This document shows positions 11,598 to 22,110 of a stretch of DNA of 64,000 nucleotides, in pieces. Position numbers and translations under genes: made by a program. This stretch comes from Actinernus sp. WN-2022 (taxonomy: Eukaryota > Cnidaria > Anthozoa > Actiniaria > Actinernidae). The notes under the pieces were generated by a model that was given only the letters and a program-made list of their open reading frames with translations, did not search any database and was not told where the DNA came from. The DNA is taken from NCBI GenBank assembly GCA_030867875.1, contig JAOWCC010000553.1, positions 397,001 to 461,000 on the forward strand, written 5' to 3'. Position 1 is the first letter of the stretch. The number at the start of each line of letters is the position of its first letter.

Positions 11598-11979
11598 TGT
11601 AACATAATCAGGTCACGTGACACACTGACTTTATGTAAATTAGTTAAGCACATGGTGATCGGCCATGTTGGTTAGTTCACTCAGAACATGAAGTTGTTTT
11701 GTTCGTTTTATACCGTCTCTGTGTGGTCTCTTCAATATATAACTCGGCTAGCATACTACAGTTTGTAAAAACACTATTATTTTATTTAATATTCTCTGCC
11801 TAGTATATTTGTAGTTTAACCGTGTATTTGTTACGTTTGTTAGTATAGTCATCGTATAGTCTGGCGAAATCAATGTATTATTTTAGACTCCTATTAGTAA
11901 TTTATTTTTAAATCATTGAAAAAGAGTAAGGCTTGTGGCTAGTTATTGTGTTGGCTTTAACATCCCAAGTTCGGTTACA
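11598..11979 (+). repeat. Probable 3' LTR of the second gypsy element
   Basis: A 382-bp segment begins TGTAACATAA and ends CGGTTACA, so its ends form the short inverted repeat TGTAAC/GTTACA typical of LTRs. It follows a polypurine tract and the pol gene. I did not find a matching 5' LTR upstream of 6216, so the boundaries rest on end structure and position only. Confidence 0.55.
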
Positions 11980-13140
11980 TGAAGACATGACACTTCTCTT
12001 ATGAAGAGCGTTCCCTGAAATGGGCAACGATACAAGGTATGTAAATGATTCTGCTGCGATGGGACTTTTATCTCTCAGTAGTATTTGCCTTTTTGTAGCC
12101 TCGTTGCAGCCGAACTGAATGCAGCTTATTTAGGAGAAGGTCCGGCGTTAGTTTGTAAGGAGGCGGTGTTTTTTGTTGGGGGGGAGTTAACTTTTGAGAA
12201 ATGAGCTAGGCAGATATAAATGCATACCACCTGCCTACTCTCCCGGTTTATGCGGGAGACTCCAGATTTTGGACCTCATCTCCCAGTCTCCCAGATAGAA
12301 CCTCAAATTTCCCGGTTTTTAGCCATTTTATGGATTGAGTTCGCCGTTTTTCAACCAACATTCTCTAGATTTTAGAACTCCGGCGGTTGGCAGGTATGTA
12401 AATATTTAGGAAGAAGAGAAATCGGAATAAGGAAGGAGTGTAATTCCTCATGCAGTGAAAAAAATTCAAAATACATTTTCATAATACATTTTAGCCCTTG
12501 CATGTAAACCACATATTTGTGGTATCAAAAACCCTCAGTTGCTGTTACCTTAGTAACAGCAGGACGTCCTGCAGATGACAGGTGCATTCTGATTGATTGA
12601 TCTTCATCATGTGACAAATGTCAGACTCGACCACCAGGAATGGGTCAGGATAATCAATTCATGAGTACAGTATGTGCAATAAAATTATTGCTTTCTTACT
12701 AAAGGTTGGATTTCTATAAATCAAGAAGTGCTTGCAGGCACTCCATTTATAGGGTTGACAGATACCTTAATGGGCAAGATGTGGTGATGCGATATAAATC
12801 GTCCACCACAAAAGTTTATGTAACTAGTGGTAATAGGCCCCCACCATCAGTGCCCACCTCCACCACCACCAACCATCCTGGACAAGATCCACTTCATGAA
12901 CCTACAGAAGACGGTGGTGGTGTATAGTTCATGCACAGTCCATTTATGGCCACCTCAACACCTGTAGTACTGCAGGAAGATAGCATTCCTGTCGTTGATT
13001 TAGAAGGTGATGCAACTGAGGAGCAAAATTGAAGGTTAAAAATATTATGTTATATATGGTATGAAGAGCATGAACAAAATTTTATGTTATATAATAATAT
13101 AATAATAATATATAAATAAACACAAACCACCTATATTTCG
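11980..13140. other. Non-coding stretch with small palindromes
   Basis: No gene is recognised apart from the weak frame at 12706. Around 12240-12320 are repeated CTCCCGG and CTCCCAG words, apparently a dispersed repeat. At 12541-12575 a hairpin, GCTGTTAC facing GTAACAGC, is followed by the palindrome CAGGACGTCCTG. An AT-rich stretch follows 13080. Confidence 0.45.
12706..12927 (+). CDS. Hypothetical exon-like frame
   Basis: A 73-codon frame starts just after a pyrimidine-rich ACTAAAG. It contains a basic/tyrosine part (HSIYRVDRYLNGQDVVMRY) and a Pro/Ser/Thr tail. No domain is recognised. It may be an exon or a relic of a repeat; the support is weak. Confidence 0.2.
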   Translation: MDFYKSRSACRHSIYRVDRYLNGQDVVMRYKSSTTKVYVTSGNRPPPSVPTSTTTNHPGQDPLHEPTEDGGGV

Positions 13141-13200
13141 ACTGTGTAAAGTTCAGTTTTCATATATATATATATATAACAACAACAACAACAACATCTT
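13141..13200 (-). repeat. Simple-sequence tail of the minus-strand LINE
   Basis: TA dinucleotides are followed by an (AAC)n run and then ATCTTTATTG. Read on the minus strand this is AATAAA followed by (TTG)n, the polyadenylation signal and microsatellite tail of the LINE that covers 13200-14661. The same tail type ends the LINE fragment at 61330. Confidence 0.75.
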
Positions 13201-13523
13201 TATTGTACCCTTTTAAAATTACAATAGAGAAATGTGAACATAAGGAAGTTGAAAGTAATATAGGGTACTGGCTTCCAGAAATAACTTAAAAGCTAAAAAT
13301 GCCTGGAAGCCAGATTTCAAATAAGAAAATTACATTATTAGGCCGGGTACGATTCACACACAGGCACGAAACACACAAACTTAAGCACAAATAAAAACCC
13401 TAATATTCTATTTTAACGCACAATTGAAGTAATGTATTTACTTAGTTTAATTGATTTTGTATAAAAGGAAAAGAGAAAGGAGAAAGGAGAAAACAGTCAT
13501 ATTATCTTGAGAAATAGGCAGGG

Positions 13524-14661
13524 TCAGTATTTACATAAAAAGATGTTTTTTAATCTTGTTTTAAATTGTCTCAGTGAGGTTAATAATTTTATTTGTTCTT
13601 CAATTGAATTCCAATTTTTTGGTCCCTGAAATCTAATATTAAATTGGCCGTAGTTTGTTCTAGCTCTTGGTAGATAATAGGACTGTTTTGCTGCAGATCG
13701 TGTGTTATAATTATGAATTTCATTGACAGGAGTAAATAGAAAATTAAAGACTGAAGGCAAAAGCTGATTGTGGAATTTAAACATAAATACTGAGATATGA
13801 ATTGAAGCAAGATCGGATAACTTAATAATATTCAATTTCTTAAATAGAGGGCTTGAAGGCTCATCAAATTTTGAAAATGTTATAATGCGCATGGCTTTTT
13901 TTTGCAAAATATAAAGAGGTTGGAGAGTAGTTGGGTATGTGCTACCCCAAATAATTATACCATATATTAAAAATGGGTAAATCAATGCATAATAGAGGTT
14001 GATAAGAATTGAAATGTCAACATAGTATCGTATTTTGGACAAAATACCTATGCTTCTCTTTATTTTTTTAGTAATGTAGTCAAGTCGAGGTTTCCAGCTT
14101 AAATTAGAGTCAATGTGAATTCCAAGGTATTTTATGCATATGTCTTGTCGAAGAGGCTTATCATTTATAAAAAGTTCAACATTGTAGGTTATTTTCTTTT
14201 GGGGTGGGTGAAAAATTACAAAATTAGATTTTTCTACATTAAGTGACAACTTATTTGCACACAGCCAGACATGAATGTTGTTTAACTCGATATTGATATT
14301 GGTTTGCAAAGTACAAAGATTTTTGTGTCGATAAAATAAATTAGCATCATCAGCAAATAGGTGGAAATCGAAGAGATCAGAACACAGATGAAAATCATTA
14401 ATGTAGAGCAAGAATAGTAGTGGTCCAAGGACAAGACCCCTGGGGAACACCACATGAAACATCAGTTGGATTTGAGGTTGTATTATTTATGGCTACAGTT
14501 TGCTGGCGGTTACTGAGGTATGATACAAACCAGTTTTTAGCGATACCCCTAATACCATAATATTCAAGTTTTTTTATTAATATTGTATGATTTACGGTAT
14601 CGAATGCTTTACTAAAGTCTAGAAATATTCCACATATATATTCCACATATATATATGTCAT
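13524..14661 (-). pseudogene. 5'-truncated LINE reverse transcriptase
   Basis: The minus-strand reading starts inside the RT palm and runs to the C-terminus. It has [11 protein letters not shown] (first catalytic Asp), then CGVPQGS, a one-base frame break near 14430, [12 protein letters not shown], then FADDANLF (catalytic Asp pair). The C-terminal part carries the KYLGIHID and GPKNWNSI signatures common in CR1/Jockey-type LINEs. Endonuclease and ORF1 are absent, and the truncation point lies at an AT-rich repeat near 14640-14661. A (TTG)n tail lies about 330 bp downstream of the stop. It is a typical dead-on-arrival copy, with one additional frameshift. Confidence 0.85.
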
Positions 14662-14727
14662 GTCTGATCTGAAGTTCCTGAAAGGCTGATTAGTGCTTTA
14701 ATAATAGGTTATATAGCGATACTTACT

Positions 14728-15752
14728 GTGATATCACACAGGCCAGTCACACAACATTATTATCAGCAGGAGGTTATGTTGTTTAATGGTGTAAAAGAGA
14801 GAGTTAGTGGATGGATGGCAGCTATGATGTGTAGCTCGGTTGAGCCGGTAGTTAGATCAGAGGATTCGGTTTGTCAGGTTGGTACACGATCTAGGGCTAG
14901 TAGTAGAAGATCGAGTTTTACAAGGTCTAGCACGTCATCTAGGGGTTCGTCGAGGTTGAGGCTGATAGAAGAGGAAGCGAGGCGAAAGGCATTGGAAGCA
15001 AAGATGAGTTTGCTGAGCCTACAACAGCAATTAGCAGAAAATAAATTTTACCTAAAGCAGGAGGAGGAAGTCCTCAAATTGAAGACAGACCTGGCCCAAA
15101 CGGTAACAAGAGAACAGGTCTATGCAAGGGCTGATGCTGTTGAAAATGGTAATAGGTCGGTTGCAGAAGGCAGAGGGCCTGTAGGCCTATAGTTCCTCCC
15201 CCAGTTGACCAACGGTGGACAAGTTGTGATAATGTAGTTCAGAAAGAGGTATTTCCACATAGAGTTCCTCTGAAGAAAAAACAAAACAGCCAACATTACC
15301 AGTAATGAACACCTCAACACCTTAATCAGCATCCAAGAAATGCAAATGAAGTGTGTGCAGAACCTGGCTGATCAGCAGCACCAAAGTACAATGGCTTTGA
15401 CCCTTCCCAAGCCTGAGGTTCCTGTGTTTAGTGGTGACCCAATTTAATATTGCAACTTTGTGAGGGCGTTTGAGTGTCTGATACCTCCGAGGCCAAGACA
15501 GACAGCAGTAGTTCCCGATTGTACTACCTGGTGCAGTATACTAGAGGAGAGCCGTCTCTCCATGAGGCCAGACGAGGGGTATAAGGAAGCACGAAATTTC
15601 TCAAAAGGAAATATGGTCAGTTACAAGATTGCTGCGGCTTGTGTCGATAAGGTAACCAAGGGCCCGACAATAAGATCTGAGGATACCAAGGCTTTGCAAA
15701 ATCTGTCTGTGATGCTCATCAGCTGCAGAAACACCTTAATAGTCCAGTTTAG
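14728..15752 (+). pseudogene. BEL/Pao retrotransposon gag fragment (DUF1759-like)
   Basis: The first frame (14728-15189) has a serine/arginine-rich segment (SRRSSFTRSSTSSRGSSRL) and a charged helix (EEEARRKALEAKMSLL), as in BEL/Pao gag N-termini. After a frame break, the translation from about 15300 leads to LPKPEVPVFSGDPI, an in-frame stop near 15446, then YCNFVRAFECLI, the hallmark start of DUF1759. Further frames continue with MRPDEGYKEARNF, CVDKVTKGPTIRSEDTKAL and LISCRNTL, typical of the same domain. The gag ends where a hairpin MITE begins at 15753, and I do not see it resume. No protease, RT or LTRs are present. Confidence 0.75.
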
Positions 15753-15976
15753 TATTCGAAAATTACCGCTGAATAGTATGATTATAGACGCATTTATCAG
15801 TACAGATCCAGCTTCGTTCTTAAGTTAAACATTCATAAATACCAGCGAGAAGGTACAAAACGCGAAACTAAAACAATACGCACAGTTGTGAACAGCCCAC
15901 CTTAAGAACTTAAGAACGAGGCTAAACCTGTATAAATGCGTCTGTAGTCATCCCATTCAACGGTAATTTTCGAATA
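15753..15976. mobile_element. 224-bp hairpin MITE ending the BEL fragment
   Basis: The terminal TATTCGAAAATTACCG is reverse-complemented at the other end, and similarity extends about 70 bp into each side (for example GACGCATTTAT against ATAAATGCGTC). No transposase is encoded. Its left end coincides with the loss of DUF1759 similarity. Confidence 0.8.
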
Positions 15977-16657
15977 CGAATTTCGTAAAAGTTGCGTGAA
16001 AAAGAATTACGAAGCATTTTATTTTTAGTCGTTGGTTGCCATATAAAGGCTGGCTGCCATGCAAATAAAGTTTTAAAAATTTTAGGACCACATTAAAAAC
16101 CTAATGAGCTTAACAATTTCAACGGCTACAAATTTGATCTCAGCCGAATAATGAACTTCTTATGGTCGGTTTATACTTCTATATATTCGAACAATCAATT
16201 AGGAATCAACATGGAAGTTAAATTCTTATAAACTTCCAAAACGTAACCTCGAGGGGAATTATAAAAATATAAATAACATAACGTTCGCATATGTCTTGAT
16301 CTTATCCCCATTTTGGATTTTTCAATCGAATTTTCCCAGTTTATCGAGCCTTTGTTTAGGAAATATAAGACAGAAACAGCAGTTTTTCTCTAGATTTTTT
16401 TAGTTTTCATTTCATTCAAATTTATCATCGATGGCTTTACGCATATATGCCTGATTTCTTTCTTTATGTATGATTTTGTTCTTGCGTACGTGCTTTCTAT
16501 CCATCGGTTTTTAATTGTATCATTTACTGAATGTATATCTTTCTCATTCTCTCTCTCGCTCTCTTGCTTTATATATATCCTCCAATTAATACCACCGTAG
16601 TTACTCTTATCTCTTCTTTCCCTCTCTCTCGCACTAGCTTTTTCTTTCTTTATATCC
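15977..16657. other. AT-rich non-coding stretch
   Basis: No coding signal is seen. The stretch contains pyrimidine-rich tracts (CTCTCTCT and TTTCTTTC words, 16540-16650) immediately before the next MITE. Confidence 0.4.
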
Positions 16658-17122
16658 TTAAAGTGCCCATGAACCTTATTTTTTCATTTTAGATATCAAT
16701 TCTAAATCAAGTGAATAGTAGAATGGAATTTTTTGTTGTTGCTTTGAATGCTGTGCCGCTGAGTTAAGTAGGTTTTAATATCCAAAATGCTAATTACATG
16801 ATGTCAGGGTGGGGTATTTGCAATCATTTCTTAGTGGTTGTGAATGGCCGTTTCTGCTGATATAGGAAAACAAATTTCTAACATTTTATTTTAACCATGG
16901 GTATAACACTGATAATTTGACAAATTTGTTTGTTTCATGTAACATGTTTTGTATAATAATTGTGCCTCCCTTGATGTCATGTAATTAGCATTTAGGAAAT
17001 TAAAACATCTATTATAATTCATTGGCACAACATCCAAACCAGTAAATATTGTACAATTCTGCTATTCACTTAATGTAGAATTGATATCTAAAATACAAAA
17101 ATAGTGTTCATAAGCACTTTAA
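16658..17122. mobile_element. 465-bp MITE with TTAAAGTGC termini
   Basis: The left end TTAAAGTGCCCATGAAC is mirrored by GTTCATAAGCACTTTAA at the right. The arms remain alignable for roughly 170 bp, including ATTTTAGATATCAATTCTA and GCTAATTACATGA on both sides, so most of the element is foldback. The ends match those of the 1.28-kb element at 10304, although the inner arm sequences differ. No coding capacity. Confidence 0.85.
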
Positions 17123-18600
17123 TTTTCATACTGACTTACTTTCGTCGTTGTTTATTCGATTACAGTTTACATTATATTTCAATTTGCTTGTCTCTTAGTT
17201 CGATAAAGTGGACGTTAAAGGGGGGTTGTAAGTGTAAATTGTTTTGATTTCAGTTGTCGATGGCCCATAATAAAGGAACAAAAAATCACCCGCTACCCCC
17301 CGTACAAATGTCAACCCTGTTTAAGATCGAGTGGTTTCGTGTTAACTGGTTTTGATACCCCGTTTAAAAGTTTGATTAATTTATATTGATAACCCCGTTT
17401 CCAGAGCACATTATTCCTCGCATTTTTCATTTTTATGACTCATATCTAAGTCCATAATGCCACGAAATATAGTTGTTGATCGTGCGCTTTATTAAATTAG
17501 TTAATGTTTTTATATTGACATTTCAACCGGTGTATAATAGTAGGCTTTTTGCAGGAAACTCTCAACTGCTGATTTATCACTTAACTGGAGACCCTAACAC
17601 GGTGTTTCGGCTTGTTTTGGTGCGCATATATATAACTGACGTGAGATCTAGACGTGGGTAGTGCTTACCTGTGCATGAAACATTATGGTGTGGTCGATGT
17701 AATGTAGAATTTACTAAGAGTCGATTCATGGGTCAGCTAAAATACTAAAGCCAGTTAACTATACCACTGTCTTGCGCACGCGAAAAAACCCACAGGAAAC
17801 CCGTGAGTATAAATACAAACAACAAGAAATTAGATGCGTTCAAGAATGAGTTAATGTAGAGCATGTAGTACGTTGTATTTATTGTAGGAGAAAATACAAA
17901 TAAATGATTGTTATGAAACAAAATGTTTTCATTTATTTGCTTCGATATCTATAGTTTGCAACCATTTCCCGGATAATCAGATGACAAATAATAAATTCAT
18001 AATTAACATTAACATAAAATATGTTATCAAATACGCGTAACAACTTTGGAAAATTACAACAATATGGTGATGATGAAACGTCCAAACCAAGAATACAAGA
18101 GATTTGGGTCCACATAAACGCTACAACTACATGCTGAAGTACATATCGAACAACAACAACATATTAAGAAAGTAAAAACAAGAGAAAGAAAAACAAACAA
18201 AAAAGCGTTTAGCATGCATGTTTATTCGTAATAATTTCAACAATAACAAAATTTAGTGAAAATATTTGATACACTTGTTTGATGATTTTTTTTCTTAATT
18301 ACCGGCATTGCTTTTGACTTGAATAACCGATATCGCTTTTGACACATTCAATAAGCTATATCGCTTTGTTATCATCAATTTACCTGTACCGGTTATCAAT
18401 GTTAGTTTATATTGTTTACCAATGTCGGTTATTAATAATTGGATTTCCTATAACGATAATCGATTCGGGACATCGGTTTTCACTTCAGACCGCGAAAACT
18501 ATTTTCAGTATTGGAATTCGATTACCTGTATTGATAATTCGATTATCGATATCGATAATACCCCAGTATAATTTTGAACTGTTTTTAAGCCATATACATG
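17123..18600. other. Non-coding stretch
   Basis: I see no supported gene. Around 17895-17940 the word AAATAAATG is mirrored as CATTTATTT. Between 18310 and 18560 the DNA is rich in repeated ATAACCGATATCG / ACCGGTTATC / TATCGATATCGATA words, a degenerate palindromic low-complexity region. Confidence 0.4.
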
Positions 18601-19075
18601 GAACCATGTCGTTTCAAACGAAGCTGGCAGAATGTGAGGAAATCGATCTTTGTGGCAGAGGTAGTCTGCACACCCGCATAGCATTATCAATGTTCGAGGG
18701 CGTGACGAGCCTTACAGCACATATTCAGAATATCAGAGCTACAGAACCTGGATGTGTCACACTGCCGATATCTCGAGGGCAACATTTTGTTTTATGGGAA
18801 GGAGTATCTGGGAGAACTAGCAGAGCTAAACATATCATACAACCCAAATATTACTGTGCTAGGCCTTGCTTGCCTATGTTCTTATTTTGATTTGCGTCTA
18901 ATTCGAATTCATGGACTAGATCTAAAGCCAAACGAACTTTTGTTCCTCACAAAAACGTTCGACTCCGTCTCAAGAGGGGATTGTAAAAAGAGACACAAGA
19001 CGGAGAGTTTCCTTTGGAGTCGTACAGACAATTTGAGCTGGAGCTATTTGATTATGACAGTGAAATGTTTGAACT
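18601..19075 (+). pseudogene. Leucine-rich-repeat protein fragment, frameshifted
   Basis: The translation shows consecutive LRR-like units split over frames. In one frame MSFQTKLAECEEIDLCGRG and ALSMFEGVTSLTA are followed, after a one-base shift near 18715, by ISELQNLDVSHCRYLEGN, LAELNISYNPNITVLGL and LIRIHGLDLKPNELLFL. A second shift near 18985 leads to an acidic tail (GEFPLESYRQFELELFDYD) ending at a TAA near 19071. The unit spacing resembles F-box/AMN1-type repeats. It may be a decayed copy, or an exon with assembly errors; no flanking exons were linked with confidence. Confidence 0.5.
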
Positions 19076-19082
19076 GTAAGCA

Positions 19083-19908
19083 GTTACGCATTTTCGTAAC
19101 ACTGGGCACACAGTATCTGTTTCCCATAAACATTTTAACTGGAATAAGAAAGCCGGAGTATTTGATTTGTCATAGTGTTTAGTTTCAAGGCAGGACATCC
19201 AAGTGATATGTTTTATGTACTGAAAACAATAGAAAGTGACAGCTCACGTATCGGATTACCATTTGTGAGAAAGACACGCAAAGAAAATGTACATTCTCGC
19301 CATGTTCCCATTTGATATCCACGGAAAATTTCGTAAGGAGTTTGTTTTCAGTTTGATAAAGCAATTTGTCACTTTTATTTTCTTTAAAACTGCTTCAGGG
19401 TTTCAATTTCAAATTTCGCGCGGGATGCGTGTTGCACCAATAAAATGATCTTATTTTAATCGGATTAACATTTGATACCAACGGTCATTTGTGCAATGGA
19501 GGGCGTGATTTAGCCTACTTCTTAGGCGGGCCATTACTCAAACGAAGCTTTTGAAGCTATCACTCATCAAATCCATAATGAAGGTTCCTTGGTGGTCTTC
19601 ACTATCTAATGGTTTACCAAAACGTTATAGCAGATGGTGTTACCGACTCTCTAAGACAATGATCGAATATGTTGGCTTACCATTGACAAAATTAATAATT
19701 ATCGAAGGCTCACCAAAAGGAAGGTTGCGTGGGATTGCGTTACTAAACACTGCCCTATCGTTAGTTCGGTGTTTTTATTTCATATGATAAACGTTACCTT
19801 TTGTAGATTAATACTTTAATAGATCCGTCAATCATTCAGTATTTGTTTAGATCATTGCATATGTTACAGTTATCAAGCAGCCTTTTATTCGTTGTTTATA
19901 TTTTGCAG
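19083..19908. other. Non-coding stretch
   Basis: No supported gene. Short frames around 19550-19790 give translations without recognisable domains. Confidence 0.35.
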
Positions 19909-20031
19909 GTTTGCACAGATTGGGCTGACGTAGCTGTGACCATGAGAGACAAAGTGTTTGAAGATGAAGAGGAGCAACTCATTGATATTCATGATGTTAA
20001 GGTGGTAACTGTAGGGCAGGATATTGTATAA
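19909..20031 (+). CDS. Possible terminal exon, acidic C-terminus
   Basis: The acceptor TTTATATTTTGCAG is followed by an open 40-codon reading that starts VCTDWADVAVTMRDKVF and continues through an EDEEE run to a TAA. Composition and acceptor look like the last exon of a host gene on the plus strand. It could belong with the LRR fragment upstream, but this cannot be shown. Function unknown. Confidence 0.35.
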   Translation, partial: VCTDWADVAVTMRDKVFEDEEEQLIDIHDVKVVTVGQDIV

Positions 20032-20059
20032 TTTGTCTATATATAAAACCTTGACTTTA

Positions 20060-20680
20060 TTACATTTATCGGTTTCTAGCAGGTCCTCATTATTGGTACA
20101 CAAAGAACGGATCACATAACACCTATATTAAGGGAGCTGCATTGGCTACCCATATCTGCTAGAATTAGTTTTAAAATTTTATTATTAACTTTTAAGTCAC
20201 TTAATGACTTAGCGCCATCATACTTAAAGGAGTTGTTAGTACCATATATCCCTAGAAGGACTTTGCGCTCAGCAAATAAGGGACTACTAGTACAGCCTCG
20301 ATGTAACCTTAAATCGTATGGATATAAGGCTTTTTCGTATATAGCACCACAACTCTGGAATTCTCTTCCTACTAATGTTAGACACTGCAGCTGTCTTAGC
20401 ACCTTTAAATCTATGGTTAAGACGTATCTTTTTGAGATTGCTTATAATCTTAATTAGAAAACCGTTACTTAGCTTTATAACTAGGACTATTAGTATTAAT
20501 ATAATATTTATCTTAAATATTGTAAAAATAGATTTTTAATTTACTATTTATATTGTAAATTAGCATGCAATTGGTTAATATCAATGTTTTAAATTCTTAT
20601 TATTGTAAAGCGCCACTGGATTCTTAGTAGAAGTGGCGCTATAGAAATTCATTATTATTATTATTATTATTATTATTGCA
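20060..20680 (+). mobile_element. 5'-truncated LINE 3' end (CR1/L2-like)
   Basis: The plus-strand translation across about 20060-20457 reads TPILRELHWLPISARISFK, then SLNDLAPSYLKELLVPY and PQLWNSLPTN, the typical C-terminus of CR1/L2-group reverse transcriptase ORFs. The non-coding tail has a hairpin at 20609-20640 (AGCGCCACT facing AGTGGCGCT), and the element ends in an (ATT)n run at 20651-20678. A 3' hairpin followed by a short microsatellite is normal for L2-type elements. Everything 5' of the RT C-terminus is missing. Confidence 0.8.
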
Positions 20681-21116
20681 TTGCAGCTAGGCTACTTTTT
20701 TTCTCAGTGTGCCACAATTACATTAAACTTAAAATGCAAGCTTCCATTTTTCATTTGTCTGTCCTCTTATAGATGCACAGATGTCAAAACGTGTCAAGAC
20801 AACAGTCACGCTACTTGACTTGGTGCACGTTTTGGTTCTTGTCACATTTTGACGTCATATGTAACGTCAAAATAAGAGAACGATCGTGTTTATCAGCTCG
20901 CTTATTGACATGAATGTATGTAGTTTAAGAGACCATTATTTTTCTTAAACTGAAAGATATTTGTAATTTTTATAATTCTTACACTGGCATATCCAATTTC
21001 AATTGATAACATTTTCATTTTCAAGTGTAAAGAGTGGGGATTTCTAGTAAATAAGCTATTTGGAATACATCTTGGCACTGGGGATTATGGCCACCTCTAA
21101 CCATTGACCACAGTGA
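20680..21116. other. Non-coding stretch with small inverted repeat
   Basis: An imperfect inverted repeat spans about 20785-20857 (GTCAAAACGTGTCAAGAC facing GTCACATTTTGAC) and contains a TGACGTCA. No gene seen. Confidence 0.4.
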
Positions 21117-21234
21117 TATGCTCCCGAGGCAATGTACGAGTACTCTGGACAAGGCTTTGAATCCTCACACAAGCTGCATAGACGGTTATTTGCAAAGGCA
21201 ACAAATCATTACTCTTCTGGGCCAGGCCAATTCT
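21117..21234 (+). CDS. Exon-like segment with donor site
   Basis: An open stretch reads EAMYEYSGQGFESSHKLHRR then LFAKATNHYSSGPGQ and stops at a good donor (TTCT|GTAAGT). The residue mix looks protein-like. The family is not recognised, and a TGA just upstream in the same frame weakens the proposed start. Confidence 0.3.
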
Positions 21235-21734
21235 GTAAGTTCCTTACAAAGATGCATATTATTATTACCCGTGTTGGGCTTTTGCTTGTTGGTGAATATA
21301 TTTTTTTATTTGAGTATGCGGCATGGCAATAGTATTCGATTGAGTGCATGCAAATTGTAAAATATTTAAGCAATAAAACAACTTTTCTGTATCTGTGAGC
21401 TCTCTTATAAACATGAGGGGAATGTTGCGAGAACTGATAAAAGCTTCTCAAACTCATTAATAATTCATGAGATACTAATCCAATGGAGGGACTGTATTTG
21501 GTCACATGCATAGGGTCTTGAAACTCTGTCAAACCCTTGTTCTAAGCTTCGTCATGTGGATGGATCTTGACATTGAAAATCACTAGTGTTTGAAACAGAT
21601 TTTCATCACAACTGATCAATATTTCTTAATCTACATATTCATGAATCACTAACTAATTACATACTGATAAACAAAGAAGTAAAGCAAAGAAGTAAAGGAC
21701 GACATAGAAAGAAAATGTGTGCCTCCACTGTGGA

Positions 21735-21808
21735 GTTCAAACCTCAACCCTTCCGACTGCTTGTACTAACTCTTGCCCACTACACTACTGGTACGCTAGC
21801 TGAAATCA
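21735..21808 (-). repeat. Possible tRNA-derived SINE head
   Basis: On the minus strand an A-box-like TAGTGTAGTGGGCAAG is followed about 40 bp later by a B-box-like GGTTTGAACTCC. The cloverleaf cannot be closed properly, so a functional tRNA is excluded; a SINE promoter is the likelier explanation. Confidence 0.3.
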
Positions 21809-22003
21809 CTGCCAACAAAAAAGAATAATAACTCATCTGTTCAATAATTATACACAACAGTCAGATGGTAAACAATAATTGCTAATAAAGTTTGAAAAGA
21901 AGCGTATGTAAATTTTCGGTTTAGCCAATCGCATGAGTTATTTCAAACACTCATTGTTCGTGTTTCATCAATATTTATAAAATAATTTAGATAGTACGCG
22001 CAT

Positions 22004-22110
22004 TCTGATTGGATGATAGCCGTGTTTTCATTTGCCTGTGCAAACATGGGAATGACGTCATACAGTGAGTGATCCCGGCAAAATTTGTTTTTCCATAACA
22101 AGATACTAAA
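22004..22110 (+). promoter_or_regulatory. Putative promoter of the DUF3504 gene
   Basis: Upstream of the ATG lie a CGCGCATTCTGATTGGATG segment (inverted CCAAT box), a TGACGTCA CRE-type palindrome at 22053-22060 and an A/T-rich leader. A similar CGCGCAAATTCATTGG lies upstream of the related fragment at 43936, which suggests a shared family promoter. Confidence 0.4.
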
